A program made the translations under genes and the position numbers. Below, in pieces: positions 9,151-18,628 of a stretch of 64,000 nt of DNA. The notes under the pieces were generated by a model. The model did not search any database and was not told the origin of the DNA. It saw only the letters and a program-made list of their open reading frames with translations. The stretch's first letter is position 1. Every line of letters begins with the position of its first letter. Source of the stretch: Desulfarculales bacterium UBA702 (GTDB lineage: Bacteria; Desulfobacterota; Syntrophobacteria; Syntrophobacterales; Syntrophobacteraceae); NCBI GenBank assembly GCA_002298165.1, contig DBMI01000048.1:1-64000 (forward strand), read 5' to 3'.

Positions 9151-9185
9151 AAAAAAGCCCACCGGGAAATCACATCCCGGCGGGC
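9151..9185 (-). terminator. Intrinsic terminator of the HdeD-like gene
   Basis: On the minus strand GCCCGCCGGGA (9185-9175), a short loop and TCCCGGTGGGC (9167-9157) form an 11-bp stem with one G-T pair, followed at once by TTTTTT (9156-9151). It sits 32 bp past the stop of the HdeD-like gene. There is no T-run on the plus strand, so it is directional. Confidence 0.85.
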
Positions 9186-9216
9186 TTGCAGATGTACTTT
9201 TTAGTGAACCGCGCGT

Positions 9217-9822
9217 CTAGGTAGAGTAGCAAGTCCCCCAAATGCAGATGACCTCGCCTCGCTCTACACTGCCCCGGATTGCAATGGATACCATTATCAT
9301 CGAAAAGCCGCTGAAAAGCAGGTCAATTCCAACAATCAGGCCGATGGCCCAGAGTGCCGTCCAAGGCATACCCGCAAACAAAATCACACCAAGTATCAGC
9401 GAAAGTACACCGCTTGCAAGTGTCCAACCCCAGCCGGAAGCAGATCGCATCTCAAATGCCTGGACAACCTTGAATATTCCGGTCGCCACGAAGAAGAAAG
9501 CAAGGAGGAAAGTCAAAGTAATTACACCGGTCAGGGGATATGCAAGCAGCAGTACGCCGACTGCCAGGTAAACCAGGCTGATTAAAATACTTGAGACACG
9601 CCCGCCAGATTTACGCCAGCGGACTGCATTATAGAGCAGCATTATACCGCCTATAATGAACAGTACGCCGATAATGAATTCAATTGCGAACGTAGCCACA
9701 AGCGGCACGAAGATAGCCAGGATGCCAAGGATCATCAATCCGACCCCCATCCCGATGTACCATCCGAAGTTGTTGCGTAGTTCGCTTATGTTTTTGTACT
9801 GAACACCAGGTTGTTTTTCCAT
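9217..9822 (-). CDS. HdeD-family (DUF308) six-TM membrane protein
   Basis: With the ATG at 9822 (AGGAG eight bases upstream) the product has 201 residues and six hydrophobic segments arranged as three helical pairs, as in HdeD. The pairs begin at WYIGMGVGLMILGILAIFVP, SILISLVYLAVGVLLLAYPL and WTLASGVLSLILGVILFAGM. HdeD is tied to acid resistance in E. coli, but the wider family has no defined biochemical role. It is the only gene of its transcription unit, with its own terminator downstream. Confidence 0.85.
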   Translation of the reverse strand: MEKQPGVQYKNISELRNNFGWYIGMGVGLMILGILAIFVPLVATFAIEFIIGVLFIIGGIMLLYNAVRWRKSGGRVSSILISLVYLAVGVLLLAYPLTGVITLTFLLAFFFVATGIFKVVQAFEMRSASGWGWTLASGVLSLILGVILFAGMPWTALWAIGLIVGIDLLFSGFSMIMVSIAIRGSVERGEVICIWGTCYST

Positions 9823-10252
9823 ATTATCATCTCCTGTAATCGATGGAGGATCCATCAATCCGGATCATTAAACAAAAAAATAAAGAAAATTCGTAAAACC
9901 CATAAAGCTAAGATAGTTGCGAAATTGACTTCCGGCAACAAGTCCCTTTCGCCTGTCTGTCTCTTCGAAAGATTGGCTATTTTAAATTAAAGTCCTGTTC
10001 AGTTGTGCCTTGATGTTTAACTTAGGCCAAAGCAGGCAATCCTGCCGGGGAGGTAAGAACAGGGATGCCGGGCATCGAGAGCCTTGACCGGCAGGCCTAT
10101 TAAGGGTATTTGCATAGCTCTTATTGAAACCTTATGGATCGAGGCAGGACCGTTCATCGGAGAACAGCCCCGTCAGGCGGCTCTGGCAGCCGATTAGCAA
10201 TGCGATACATTGCGGCGGCTAGGAAATCTAATCTGAGCAGTAAGGAACCAGA
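9823..10252. other. Divergent intergenic region, no gene seen
   Basis: Separates the HdeD-like gene (minus) from the PC4-like gene (plus). AT-rich near 9870-9990, then GC-rich with imperfect stems such as AGCAGGCAATCCTGCCGG near 10030-10050. A possible promoter for the PC4-like gene is TTGACC at 10084-10089 with a weak TATTTG at 10107-10112, 17 bp apart. No known riboswitch or small RNA could be recognised. Confidence 0.4.
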
Positions 10253-10486
10253 ATGGCAAAAGAACCCCAGATCGCGCATTCTTTCCCTAAAAATCCTCTC
10301 GAGGAAGTCAGATCCTCTATCACTTATTTCAAAGGGAAGCAGTACGTAGACATACGCATCTACTACAAAGGTGATGATGGAGATTTTCACCCGTCAAAGA
10401 AGGGCGTGACTCTTTCGGTGGATCTTTTCCCGGAGCTTGAAGCCGGGGTGCAGAAACTAAAGGAATTGCTCGAAGAAGAGGAATAG
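10253..10486 (+). CDS. PC4/p15-like transcriptional coactivator family protein
   Basis: A 77-residue protein similar to the C-terminal single-strand DNA-binding domain of eukaryotic positive cofactor 4. The core reads SSITYFKGKQYVDIRIYY, followed by an acidic turn, then KKGVTLSVDLFPELEAGVQK and an acidic tail. Bacterial members form dimers that bind single-stranded or melted DNA, and some have been studied structurally, but their roles are mostly unknown. AAGGAA ends five bases before the ATG. It is monocistronic and convergent with the protease gene downstream. Confidence 0.85.
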   Translation: MAKEPQIAHSFPKNPLEEVRSSITYFKGKQYVDIRIYYKGDDGDFHPSKKGVTLSVDLFPELEAGVQKLKELLEEEE

Positions 10487-10558
10487 CGGGGCAGGGGTGC
10501 GGGGAAGATTTTATGACCGGAACCACGTGGGAGTGGTGGCAGGTTTACCAGCTCATTT

Positions 10559-12361
10559 CTAAATCCTTCCTCTAAGGGCAAGCTCGAATTTTTGCTTCTG
10601 TTTTATGTAATGGGCCATTTCCGGCCCGCCTTTAGCAATAGCCTGATCTATTGCTTCAATGGCCTCCGCATACATTCCATTGACATAGTAAGCTTCGGCC
10701 AGAGTGTCCAGCACATGGGCCTCCGGGTTAATCTCCGCAGCTTTCTCGGCCAGTTCAATGGCCTCGGACGGGTTTTTGAAAGGCTCGGGCGTGGTGGCGT
10801 AGAACCATGCCAGATTGTTGAGAATGCCCGCATTTTCCGGAGCCATCGACAGGGCGGCGCTGAGCACTGATTCGGCCTCGGAGTAGCGGCCCTTTTCATA
10901 AAGCAGCACACCATAAACCCCCAGCAGCTCGGGATTATCCGGATGCTCGGCAATCTCACTTTCGACCATTCTGAATTGGATATTCTTCTCCGTGAGAAGA
11001 CCGTTTGTTGTCCCCTTGAGAACTGATAGTGTGCAGAATACCAGCAAAAAGGCGAGAGCCGCCCCATATAGCTTCCTGTTATGCCTGCGTATCAAACGGT
11101 GGTTTCCAGAGGCGGCAAAAATAAAGTCTATCCTTTGCCTTAGGCTATAATGGTGCCAATTTGGAAGATCCATCACCTTACCGCTGTGGCTGGCTATTTT
11201 CTCAAATGACGATACAAGGGGAAGGGGAGTGCCCAATGTCTGGAGCGCGTAAATGTCGGCCTGTCTTTCACAATTGCGAAGAAAGAACCCAAATACGTAA
11301 CGGAAGAAAAACACCATTAGAATCAGGGGCGGAACGCTTTCTATGAAGGAAGTAACATAAGGTCCCACCTCGGGCATGAGCATCAGATGCGAAAGTGTCC
11401 GGTTGGAACGCGCCAGAATCAGCAGAAGACTGCCGATATTGTAGACCGAAGCGATGAAAAGTATGAAAAGAGCGACGAATAACAGAAGATGCTTTTTGCG
11501 GACGTGCCCCATCTCGTGGGCTACTACAGCCCTAAGTTCATCAATGCCCAGGATCTTTAGCAGGCCGGGGGTAATCAGTATGTAGCGGAAGCGGGGTAGT
11601 ATCCCGACGACTCCGGCAGTCAGCATTTCGCCTCCAAAAAGAGGCCAGAGCAGGAATCCACCAACCCGAAAACCAAGTCCATCGCTGAACCTTTCGAGTT
11701 CTTCCCGTACTGCGTCACGTGGAAGTGGTTCGCAGTGCCATAATCGTACCATGAGCCACGGCCCGAAGAGCACAAAGACGACCAGCGCCAGTGACACCAC
11801 AAGGGTCTGTCCCAACTCCGAGGACATAAAAGGCATTTTCAGGAAAATGAACAGGTCCGTGGCAATCGAGATCGCGAGCCATGGAATAAGCAATACGCTG
11901 GAAAACGAAAGGTTTGCCCGGATGAATTCAGTACGGCCCACCCGAGTTGAATGGACAATCTTATACAAAGGGTAGCTGTAGTACCAGATTAGGCACATGT
12001 GAATCATGTATATTAAAATGCCCACCAGGCCGGAGACGGTCGAAAAAGTATCAAATCCCGGAATGAAGTGAAGAAAGGATTTGATATTGAAGACGTAGAT
12101 GTAGAAAAAAATCCAGGCAATAGAGATTATGTGGAAGCGGGTCAGTGTAATGTCATAGGCTTGGCTCACCGCCGAGAGGAGCATTCCGCGGGAGGCCAGT
12201 TTTTCGATTCTTTGAAACGATGCCTTGCAATAAAAGGCAAAGGCGAGAAACGCAACCAGGATGTATGATGCATCAGTGGACGATACAACCGCTGCTTTGT
12301 CCGGTGGCTGAAATCCGAAGAGGAATAGTACTATTACGAAGTAAATGAGCTGGCTATACAT
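10559..12361 (-). CDS. M48-family membrane metalloprotease with C-terminal TPR repeats
   Basis: A 600-residue protein. The N-terminal 270 residues carry several hydrophobic helices. The zinc motif HEMGH lies near residues 281-285 in AVVAHEMGHVRKKH, and the downstream glutamate ligand is probably in the segment FFLRNCERQADIYAL. Residues from about 455 to 590 contain TPR-like repeats (LLGVYGVLLYEKGRYSEAES, ILNNLAWFYATTPEPFKNPS). The plan resembles HtpX/Ste24-type quality-control proteases fused to a TPR adaptor. The ATG at 12361 has only a weak ribosome site. It runs in the same direction as purF but is separated by 57 bp and ends before the convergent PC4-like gene. Confidence 0.85.
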   Translation of the reverse strand: MYSQLIYFVIVLFLFGFQPPDKAAVVSSTDASYILVAFLAFAFYCKASFQRIEKLASRGMLLSAVSQAYDITLTRFHIISIAWIFFYIYVFNIKSFLHFIPGFDTFSTVSGLVGILIYMIHMCLIWYYSYPLYKIVHSTRVGRTEFIRANLSFSSVLLIPWLAISIATDLFIFLKMPFMSSELGQTLVVSLALVVFVLFGPWLMVRLWHCEPLPRDAVREELERFSDGLGFRVGGFLLWPLFGGEMLTAGVVGILPRFRYILITPGLLKILGIDELRAVVAHEMGHVRKKHLLLFVALFILFIASVYNIGSLLLILARSNRTLSHLMLMPEVGPYVTSFIESVPPLILMVFFFRYVFGFFLRNCERQADIYALQTLGTPLPLVSSFEKIASHSGKVMDLPNWHHYSLRQRIDFIFAASGNHRLIRRHNRKLYGAALAFLLVFCTLSVLKGTTNGLLTEKNIQFRMVESEIAEHPDNPELLGVYGVLLYEKGRYSEAESVLSAALSMAPENAGILNNLAWFYATTPEPFKNPSEAIELAEKAAEINPEAHVLDTLAEAYYVNGMYAEAIEAIDQAIAKGGPEMAHYIKQKQKFELALRGRI

Positions 12362-12418
12362 TGTAGGAAATTAATTCCGGTATGCGCGCGTGGCGATCGG
12401 ATGCAATGCGGATCGACT

Positions 12419-13894
12419 CTATCGGCATTCTCCCATCCTTCTCGGTTTTTCCTCGAAACAGTGCTTTTGAACCTTTTCAAACTGGACCGGATACTTGCCG
12501 TCGAAACAGGCCAGGCAGAATTGATGGTCCTCGCACGTAGCCCCCGCTCCCTTTAAAAGTCCATCCAGGCTCAAATAATTTAGAGAATCCAGCCCGATGA
12601 AATCGCGTATCTCCTCCACGGAGTTAGAAGCGGCGACCAGTTCGCCCTTGGTGGAAAAATCAATTCCATAGGGACAGGGGAACCGGTGAGGCGGACAGCT
12701 TACGACCATGTGCACCTCTTTTGCCCCCGACTGCCGGAGTGCGTTTATCCTGGTGCGGGTAGTCGTGCCGCGAATGATTGAATCCTCGACTATTATGACC
12801 CGCTTGCCGCCGAGAAGTTCGCGAACCGGATTCAATTTCACGCGAACGGCAAAATCGCGCATCGCCTGGCTTGGTTGGATGAAAGTGCGGCCCACGTAAT
12901 GATTTCTTATAACACCCATTTCGAGAGGAATGCGAGATTCCTCGGCAAAACCAAGGGCGGCATAATTTCCCGAATCGGGAAATGGCATGACAAAGTCAGC
13001 CGTTATTAAGGAGTTTTCTTTTGCCAGCAGGTGGCCAAGGTTTTTTCTGAACAGGTAAACGTTTTGATTGAAAATATTACTGTCTGGCCTTGCAAAGTAT
13101 ATGAATTCGAATATGCAATGCGATGCGCGCCTCTTTTCGAAAGGGAACACCGAATGCAATCCGTTCTCGTCAATTATGAGGACTTCGCCGGGTTCGACGT
13201 CCCGGATGTATGTGGCTTCGACGAGGTCAAGGGCGCAGGTCTCGGATGCCAGAATATAGCTGTCGTTGAGCTTGCCAAGACAAAGAGGCCGAAATCCGTT
13301 CGGGTCCCGAACGCCGATAAGCTTGTCCTTGGTGCACATGACAAGCGAATAGGCGCCCTGCACCTGCCTCAGGGCAGTAACCAGAGCCTCTTCCAAACCG
13401 CGGTTAAGATTCTTGGCCATAAGGTGCATGAAAATTTCAGTGTCCATCGTAGAGCGGAAAATCGCGCCCTGCGATTCGAGTTCATGGCGCAGTTCCACTG
13501 CATTGACTATGTTGCCGTTATGACCGATGGCGTAGTAGTCGTTGCCGTGGAAAACCAGGAACGGCTGGGCGTTTGCCAGAAGTGATGAGCCTGTTGTCGA
13601 GTAGCGGACGTGGCCTACTGAAACGAAACCCTTGAGGGCTTTAAGGGTTTCTTCTTTGAAAACCTCGTTTACCAGTCCCATATGTTTGAAGTTTTGGACC
13701 TGGGAGCCGTCACCGACAGCTATCCCGGCGCTCTCCTGCCCTCGGTGCTGTAGAGCGTAGATGCCGAAGTAGGCAAGTTTTGCAGCGTCGGGGTGACCAT
13801 AAACCCCAAATATTCCACATTCTTCCTTCCGTCGAGGAATGAAGATTGGTTCAGTCGGTATATCGGAAATCATCATTTTTTTGCAATCAGGCAT
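12419..13894 (-). CDS. purF: Amidophosphoribosyltransferase, iron-sulfur type
   Basis: Catalyses the first committed step of purine synthesis (PRPP + glutamine to phosphoribosylamine). After a propeptide of about 24 residues comes the N-terminal nucleophile cysteine in EECGIFGVYGH, so the protein must be processed. The PRPP motif is RVIIVEDSIIRGTTTR. Four cysteines match the 4Fe-4S ligands of the Bacillus-type enzyme: SHCIFEF, CPPHRFPCPYG, and the pair in FCLACFDGKYPV. The ATG at 13894 was chosen for GGAG eight bases upstream; an in-frame start at 13933 lacks one. It follows carB on the same strand with a gap of 127 bp, placing purine and pyrimidine/arginine steps side by side. Confidence 0.95.
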   Translation of the reverse strand: MPDCKKMMISDIPTEPIFIPRRKEECGIFGVYGHPDAAKLAYFGIYALQHRGQESAGIAVGDGSQVQNFKHMGLVNEVFKEETLKALKGFVSVGHVRYSTTGSSLLANAQPFLVFHGNDYYAIGHNGNIVNAVELRHELESQGAIFRSTMDTEIFMHLMAKNLNRGLEEALVTALRQVQGAYSLVMCTKDKLIGVRDPNGFRPLCLGKLNDSYILASETCALDLVEATYIRDVEPGEVLIIDENGLHSVFPFEKRRASHCIFEFIYFARPDSNIFNQNVYLFRKNLGHLLAKENSLITADFVMPFPDSGNYAALGFAEESRIPLEMGVIRNHYVGRTFIQPSQAMRDFAVRVKLNPVRELLGGKRVIIVEDSIIRGTTTRTRINALRQSGAKEVHMVVSCPPHRFPCPYGIDFSTKGELVAASNSVEEIRDFIGLDSLNYLSLDGLLKGAGATCEDHQFCLACFDGKYPVQFEKVQKHCFEEKPRRMGECR

Positions 13895-14021
13895 CAGCCC
13901 GTCTCCATCCCCCCTCGTGTAAAAGTGGAGCAACTGGGACAGGCAACTCCAGCCTGCCCGCGGGAGCGGGGTTTTGAATTGTCGTGTACCAAATATAATA
14001 CCATGCCCGGATCGATCCGTC

Positions 14022-17000
14022 CTAGATCTCCCGGTGATACTCCTGGAGGCTCTTTACATCCCAATCACGTTCCTGCAGTGCCGATACCGCTTCCGCTATG
14101 GCTTTTGCGCCTGCAAGCGTCGTGGCATAAGGGATGTTGTACATCAACGTGGTGCGTCTAATATCGTACGAATCGGAAGTGGTCTTCTTCCCCAGTGTTG
14201 TGTTCACAACCAATTGTATCTCGCCGCTCTTGATTTTGTCTACCACGTGCGGGCGGCCTTCCTTGAGTTTGTATACCAGATCGGCATTGAGGCCGTTCTT
14301 TTTTAGAAAGTTGGCCGTGCCGCTGGTAGCAATTACGCTGAATCCAAGGTCAATATACATTTTTGCCACTTCCAGCGCTTTTTGCTTATCGCCGTCATGG
14401 ACGCTGACAAACACCGTGCCTTTTCGGGGAAGTTCATAGCCCGCCGCAGCCTGGGCCTTGGCAAAGGCTATCCCGAAGTTGTCGCCGATTCCCATTACCT
14501 CTCCGGTTGATTTCATCTCCGGGCCGAGTAGGGTATCGACATTGGGAAATCGTGAAAACGGAAAAACCGCTTCTTTTACGGAAATATGTGAAGGTTCGAT
14601 TTCTTTTCCGAACCCGAGTTCGTGGAGGCTCTTGCCGAGCATTACCTTGGTGGCGAGCTTCGCCAGCGGGCGCCCGATTGCCTTGCTTACGAAGGGAACC
14701 GTCCTGGATGCCCTCGGGTTTACTTCCAGGATGAAAATCTCGCCGTCCTGAATGGCATACTGGATGTTCATCAAGCCTACCACTCCGAGTTCAGCGGAAA
14801 GAAGCTTTGTCTGTCTTTTTATCTCTTCCTGGATTTCCCTGGAAATGCTTATCGGCGGCAGGACGCACGCGGAATCGCCGGAATGAATTCCGGCCTCTTC
14901 AATGTGTTCCATGATGCCGCCTATCACCGTTGTACTGCCGTCGCTTATCGCGTCTACATCGAGCTCTATGGCATCTTCGAGAAATTTGTCTATAAGGATG
15001 GGGTGGCCGGGAGAGACGTGAACGGCTGAGCCCATGAAGTGTATCAACCGATCGCGGTCGTAGACTATTTCCATGGCGCGTCCGCCCAGAACGTATGAAG
15101 GACGGACCACGACCGGGTAGCCGATTTGCTCGGCGGCCTCAATCGCCTCCTCGACTGTAAACGCCGTGGAATTATCGGGTTGCCTCAGGCCGAGCTTATT
15201 AAGGAGTTGCTGAAAACGTTTTCGGTCCTCGGCCCGGTCAATTGCATCCGGTGAGGTGCCAAGTATTTTTACCCCCGCTTTTTCGAGAGGCACGGCCAGG
15301 TTCAGTGGTGTCTGGCCTCCGAACTGGACGATAATGCCTTTGGGTTTTTCGGTCTCTATAATGTGGAGCACGTCTTCGCGGGTCAGGGGTTCAAAATAAA
15401 GCTTATCCGAGGTGTCGTAGTCGGTCGATACGGTCTCCGGGTTCGAGTTTACCATGATTGATTCATGGCGCTCCTCTCGAAGCGAAAAAGAAGCGTGTAC
15501 GCAGCAATAATCGAACTCGATTCCCTGGCCTATTCTGTTCGGCCCCCCGCCAAGTATCGCCACCTTCGGTAAATCGGTGGGCCTTGCTTCGTCTTCGGTT
15601 TCGTAGGTCGAATAGTAATAGGGTGTATAGGCCTCGAACTCGGCAGCACATGTATCGACCAGCTTATAAACGGGCCTGATCCCGTATGACAATCGTTTTT
15701 GGCGCACGGCTTCCTCATCGGTTCCGGTCAGGCTTGCAAGGCGCCGGTCTGAAAAACCATACGATTTGGCCATCCTGAGCCGATCCGGATTCTCCAGGAA
15801 ACCATTGGTGCGCGCTGCTTCGACTATGGCCCTCTCCATATCGATGATCTCTCGAATATGGTGTAAAAACCACGGGTCGATGTAAGTAATGCTGTATATC
15901 TCGTCAATCGATACGCCGAGCTTTATGGCCTCGCCTATCTGGAAGAGGCGCATGGAATTGGGGCGGCGGATTTTTTGTTTGAGCTGCTCGATATATTCTG
16001 CATCGGCCCCGGCGGGAGGGTCGCAAAAGCCCCAGCAGCCGATCTCCAGAGAGCGGATCGCCTTGTGAAGCGATTCCTTGAAGGTGCGTCCGATTGCCAT
16101 CGTTTCGCCCACCGACTTCATCGCGGTCGATAGTATGTCTTCGGTACGTGGGAATTTCTCGAAGGTAAACCGCGGCACCTTGGTCACGCAGTAATCTATC
16201 GTAGGCTCAAATGATGCTTTGGTTTCGCGAGTGATATCGTTTGAGATTTCGTCGAGCGAATAGCCGACGGCGAGCTTTGCGGCGATCTTTGCGATCGGGA
16301 ACCCTGTCGCTTTGGATGCAAGTGCCGATGAGCGTGAAACACGCGGGTTCATTTCGATTACGACCATTTCGCCTGTTTTCGGGTTAATCGCGAACTGGAC
16401 GTTTGAGCCGCCGGTCTCGACACCGATCTCCCGAAGGATTGCGATGGATGCATCGCGCATCATCTGGTATTCGCGGTCTGTCAAGGTCTGGGCGGGTGCT
16501 ACCGTTATCGAGTCTCCGGTATGGACCCCCATTGCGTCCATATTCTCGATCGAGCAGATGATAACGACGTTATCCATGAAGTCGCGCATCACCTCGAGTT
16601 CGTATTCTTTCCAGCCAAGGACGGACTCTTCGAGCATTACAGAGTTGATAAAGCTTGCATCTATTCCGCGCTGCGTCTGGTCCAGAAGCTCTTCACGGTT
16701 GTAGGCGACCCCGCCTCCCGTGCCACCCAGTGTGAACGATGGGCGAACGATTACCGGGTAGCCGATTTTTTGGGCGAATTTTTCGGCATCATTCAGGTTG
16801 GTTACGATAACGCTTTCGGGCACCCTCAGCCCGATGTTGGCCATCGCATCCCGGAAAAGCTCGCGGTCCTCGGCTTTCCTGATTACCGAGGCAGTAGCGC
16901 CGATCATCTCGACGCCGTATTTTTCAAGCACTCCACTCTCCGCCACCTTTACGGCAACGTTTAGCGCTGTCTGCCCCCCGAGAGTCGGGAGCAGGGCATC

Positions 17001-17249
17001 GGGGCGCTCTCGTCTGATTATCTTTTCAACCGCTTCCGGGGTTATCGGTTCTATGTAAGTACTCTGCGCCGTTTCCGGGTCGGTCATGATGGTTGCCGGA
17101 TTGCTGTTGATCAGGACTATTTCGAATCCCTCTTCGCGAAGTGCCTTGCATGCCTGTGTCCCCGAGTAATCGAACTCGCAGGCCTGGCTGATTATTATCG
17201 GTCCCGAGCCGATAATGAGGATCTTCTTAATATCTGTGCGTTTGGGCAT
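14022..17249 (-). CDS. carB: Carbamoyl-phosphate synthase large subunit
   Basis: A 1075-residue protein of normal family length. It has the duplicated ATP-grasp halves: KKILIIGSGPIIISQACEFD at the N-terminus and the second half starting near KVAILGGGPNRIGQGIEFDY (about residue 560). Each half has its grasp loop (RPSFTLGGTGGG and RPSYVLGGRAME) and metal-binding end (EMNPRVSRSSALASKATG and EVNPRASRTVPFVSKAIG). The last 140 residues are the allosteric MGS-like domain. It makes carbamoyl phosphate for arginine and pyrimidines with ammonia tunnelled from CarA, whose gene precedes it by 39 bp. Confidence 0.97.
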   Translation of the reverse strand: MPKRTDIKKILIIGSGPIIISQACEFDYSGTQACKALREEGFEIVLINSNPATIMTDPETAQSTYIEPITPEAVEKIIRRERPDALLPTLGGQTALNVAVKVAESGVLEKYGVEMIGATASVIRKAEDRELFRDAMANIGLRVPESVIVTNLNDAEKFAQKIGYPVIVRPSFTLGGTGGGVAYNREELLDQTQRGIDASFINSVMLEESVLGWKEYELEVMRDFMDNVVIICSIENMDAMGVHTGDSITVAPAQTLTDREYQMMRDASIAILREIGVETGGSNVQFAINPKTGEMVVIEMNPRVSRSSALASKATGFPIAKIAAKLAVGYSLDEISNDITRETKASFEPTIDYCVTKVPRFTFEKFPRTEDILSTAMKSVGETMAIGRTFKESLHKAIRSLEIGCWGFCDPPAGADAEYIEQLKQKIRRPNSMRLFQIGEAIKLGVSIDEIYSITYIDPWFLHHIREIIDMERAIVEAARTNGFLENPDRLRMAKSYGFSDRRLASLTGTDEEAVRQKRLSYGIRPVYKLVDTCAAEFEAYTPYYYSTYETEDEARPTDLPKVAILGGGPNRIGQGIEFDYCCVHASFSLREERHESIMVNSNPETVSTDYDTSDKLYFEPLTREDVLHIIETEKPKGIIVQFGGQTPLNLAVPLEKAGVKILGTSPDAIDRAEDRKRFQQLLNKLGLRQPDNSTAFTVEEAIEAAEQIGYPVVVRPSYVLGGRAMEIVYDRDRLIHFMGSAVHVSPGHPILIDKFLEDAIELDVDAISDGSTTVIGGIMEHIEEAGIHSGDSACVLPPISISREIQEEIKRQTKLLSAELGVVGLMNIQYAIQDGEIFILEVNPRASRTVPFVSKAIGRPLAKLATKVMLGKSLHELGFGKEIEPSHISVKEAVFPFSRFPNVDTLLGPEMKSTGEVMGIGDNFGIAFAKAQAAAGYELPRKGTVFVSVHDGDKQKALEVAKMYIDLGFSVIATSGTANFLKKNGLNADLVYKLKEGRPHVVDKIKSGEIQLVVNTTLGKKTTSDSYDIRRTTLMYNIPYATTLAGAKAIAEAVSALQERDWDVKSLQEYHREI

Positions 17250-17288
17250 GAACTCGTTTCCCTTGAATTCACAGTTGAGGAAAAGCGG

Positions 17289-18452
17289 CTATTTCGAGCT
17301 CTCGGAAGAGGTGGAGCATCGGTCCATAAGCTGTTTGAACCGGTCGAAAAGGTAAGAGGCATCGTGCGGTCCGGGAGAGGCCTCCGGGTGATATTGGACG
17401 CAGAAAGCCGGCACTTTCAAGTGCTCCATTCCTTCGAGAGTATTATCGTTTAGGTTAAAGTGCGTGAGGCGCACGGGAAGGTGAGAAACCGATTCCGGAT
17501 CTACACAAAACCCGTGATTTTGAGAAGTTATTTCGATTTTCCCGGTAGTAAGATCCTTAACCGGCTGATTGGCCCCGCGGTGCCCGAACTTGAGCTTGAA
17601 AGTGGTTCCGCCCATTGCAAGGCCCATCATCTGGTGGCCGAGGCAAATGCCGAAGATCGGCTTCTTCCCGAAAAGAGCACGAACCGTTTCGATAACGTAA
17701 TGAACGGCCGCCGGGTCGCCCGGACCGTTCGATAAAAATACGCCATCGGGATCGCAGGCCAGAATCCGCTCGGCAGTAGTATTTGCCGGAAAAACCAAAA
17801 CCTGGCACCCTGCCTTTTCCAATTCCCGTAAAATGTTGTACTTGATCCCGCAATCAAGGGCCGCAACCTTGTATCCAGAGATGCCGGGCATCCAATCGGG
17901 CGCTTCTATTTCGATCCTTTTGCCTCCGGCCCAGCGATAGGGCTTCCCGCAGGTGACGTGCCGCACGAGATCGATTCCGTCAAGGCCAGGATAAGTTTGA
18001 ACCTGGTCCATCAATCCGCGGACATCCTCTGTGTCTGTTGCTATGATCCCGCGCATTGCACCAACTACCCGCAAGTGGCGGGTAAGAGCGCGCGTATCTA
18101 TTCCTTCAATTCCTATTTTGCCGTATTCATTGAGAAAGTCCGCGAGTGAACGGTCGCTTCGCCAATTGCTGTGAAAAGGCTGGTATTCCTTGACGATGAA
18201 TGCCTCGACCTGCACCGCCGCCGATTCCATGTCCTCGGGATTAATTCCGTAGGTGCCGGTAAGGGGGTAGGTCATGGCGACGATCTGACCTTTGTAGGAG
18301 GGGTCGGTCAGGACCTCCTGGTAGCCGGTCATCGAAGTATTGAATACTACTTCACCCAGCGCGCGGCCCCGGCCGGCAAATGTAAATCCTTTAAAAACCG
18401 TGCCGTCCTCAAGAAGCAGGATGGCCTTGGGTCGGTCCCAGGGGAGGATCAT
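17289..18452 (-). CDS. carA: Carbamoyl-phosphate synthase small subunit
   Basis: A 387-residue glutaminase subunit. The N-terminal half is the CPSase domain (KAILLLEDGTVFKGFTF, FNTSMTGYQEVLTDPSY). The C-terminal half is a class I amidotransferase with nucleophile cysteine in FGICLGHQMMGLA and the His-Glu pair in QYHPEASPGPHDA. The ATG at 18452 is preceded by AAGGACTTTTT; an upstream in-frame start at 18497 would add 15 residues. carA-carB are in the usual order, minus strand. Two tandem palindromes lie between this gene and kdsB upstream. Confidence 0.96.
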   Translation of the reverse strand: MILPWDRPKAILLLEDGTVFKGFTFAGRGRALGEVVFNTSMTGYQEVLTDPSYKGQIVAMTYPLTGTYGINPEDMESAAVQVEAFIVKEYQPFHSNWRSDRSLADFLNEYGKIGIEGIDTRALTRHLRVVGAMRGIIATDTEDVRGLMDQVQTYPGLDGIDLVRHVTCGKPYRWAGGKRIEIEAPDWMPGISGYKVAALDCGIKYNILRELEKAGCQVLVFPANTTAERILACDPDGVFLSNGPGDPAAVHYVIETVRALFGKKPIFGICLGHQMMGLAMGGTTFKLKFGHRGANQPVKDLTTGKIEITSQNHGFCVDPESVSHLPVRLTHFNLNDNTLEGMEHLKVPAFCVQYHPEASPGPHDASYLFDRFKQLMDRCSTSSESSK

Positions 18453-18503
18453 AAAAAGTCCTTGCAGTTCGGCTGAGATCTTTCGGCGAAATCTCATTTA
18501 AGT

Positions 18504-18525
18504 GGGCCGGCTTTTAAGCCTGCCC
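18504..18525. repeat. Degenerate palindromic repeat, GGGGCAGGCT family
   Basis: GGGCCGGCT, loop TTTA, AGCCTGCCC: the same stem as the copies at 1-24 and 18541-18562 with one mismatch. It lies 15 bp from the next copy, so this gap carries two in tandem. Confidence 0.65.
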
Positions 18526-18540
18526 AGAAAAACCACATGT

Positions 18541-18562
18541 GGGGCAGGCTTTCCAGCCTGCC
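18541..18562. repeat. Palindromic repeat, GGGGCAGGCT family, copy 2
   Basis: GGGGCAGGCT, loop TTCC, AGCCTGCC, preceded by CATGT. Identical over 26 bases, including the ATGT flank, to the copy at 37681-37706. On the minus strand the loop reads GGAA, a GNRA-type tetraloop if transcribed. It lies in the carA-kdsB gap. Confidence 0.75.
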
Positions 18563-18628
18563 TAGTTTAGGGCAGTTCTAAACGTCCAATTGTAACGGGT
18601 CAGCAATATATTGAAAACCTTATTCGAT

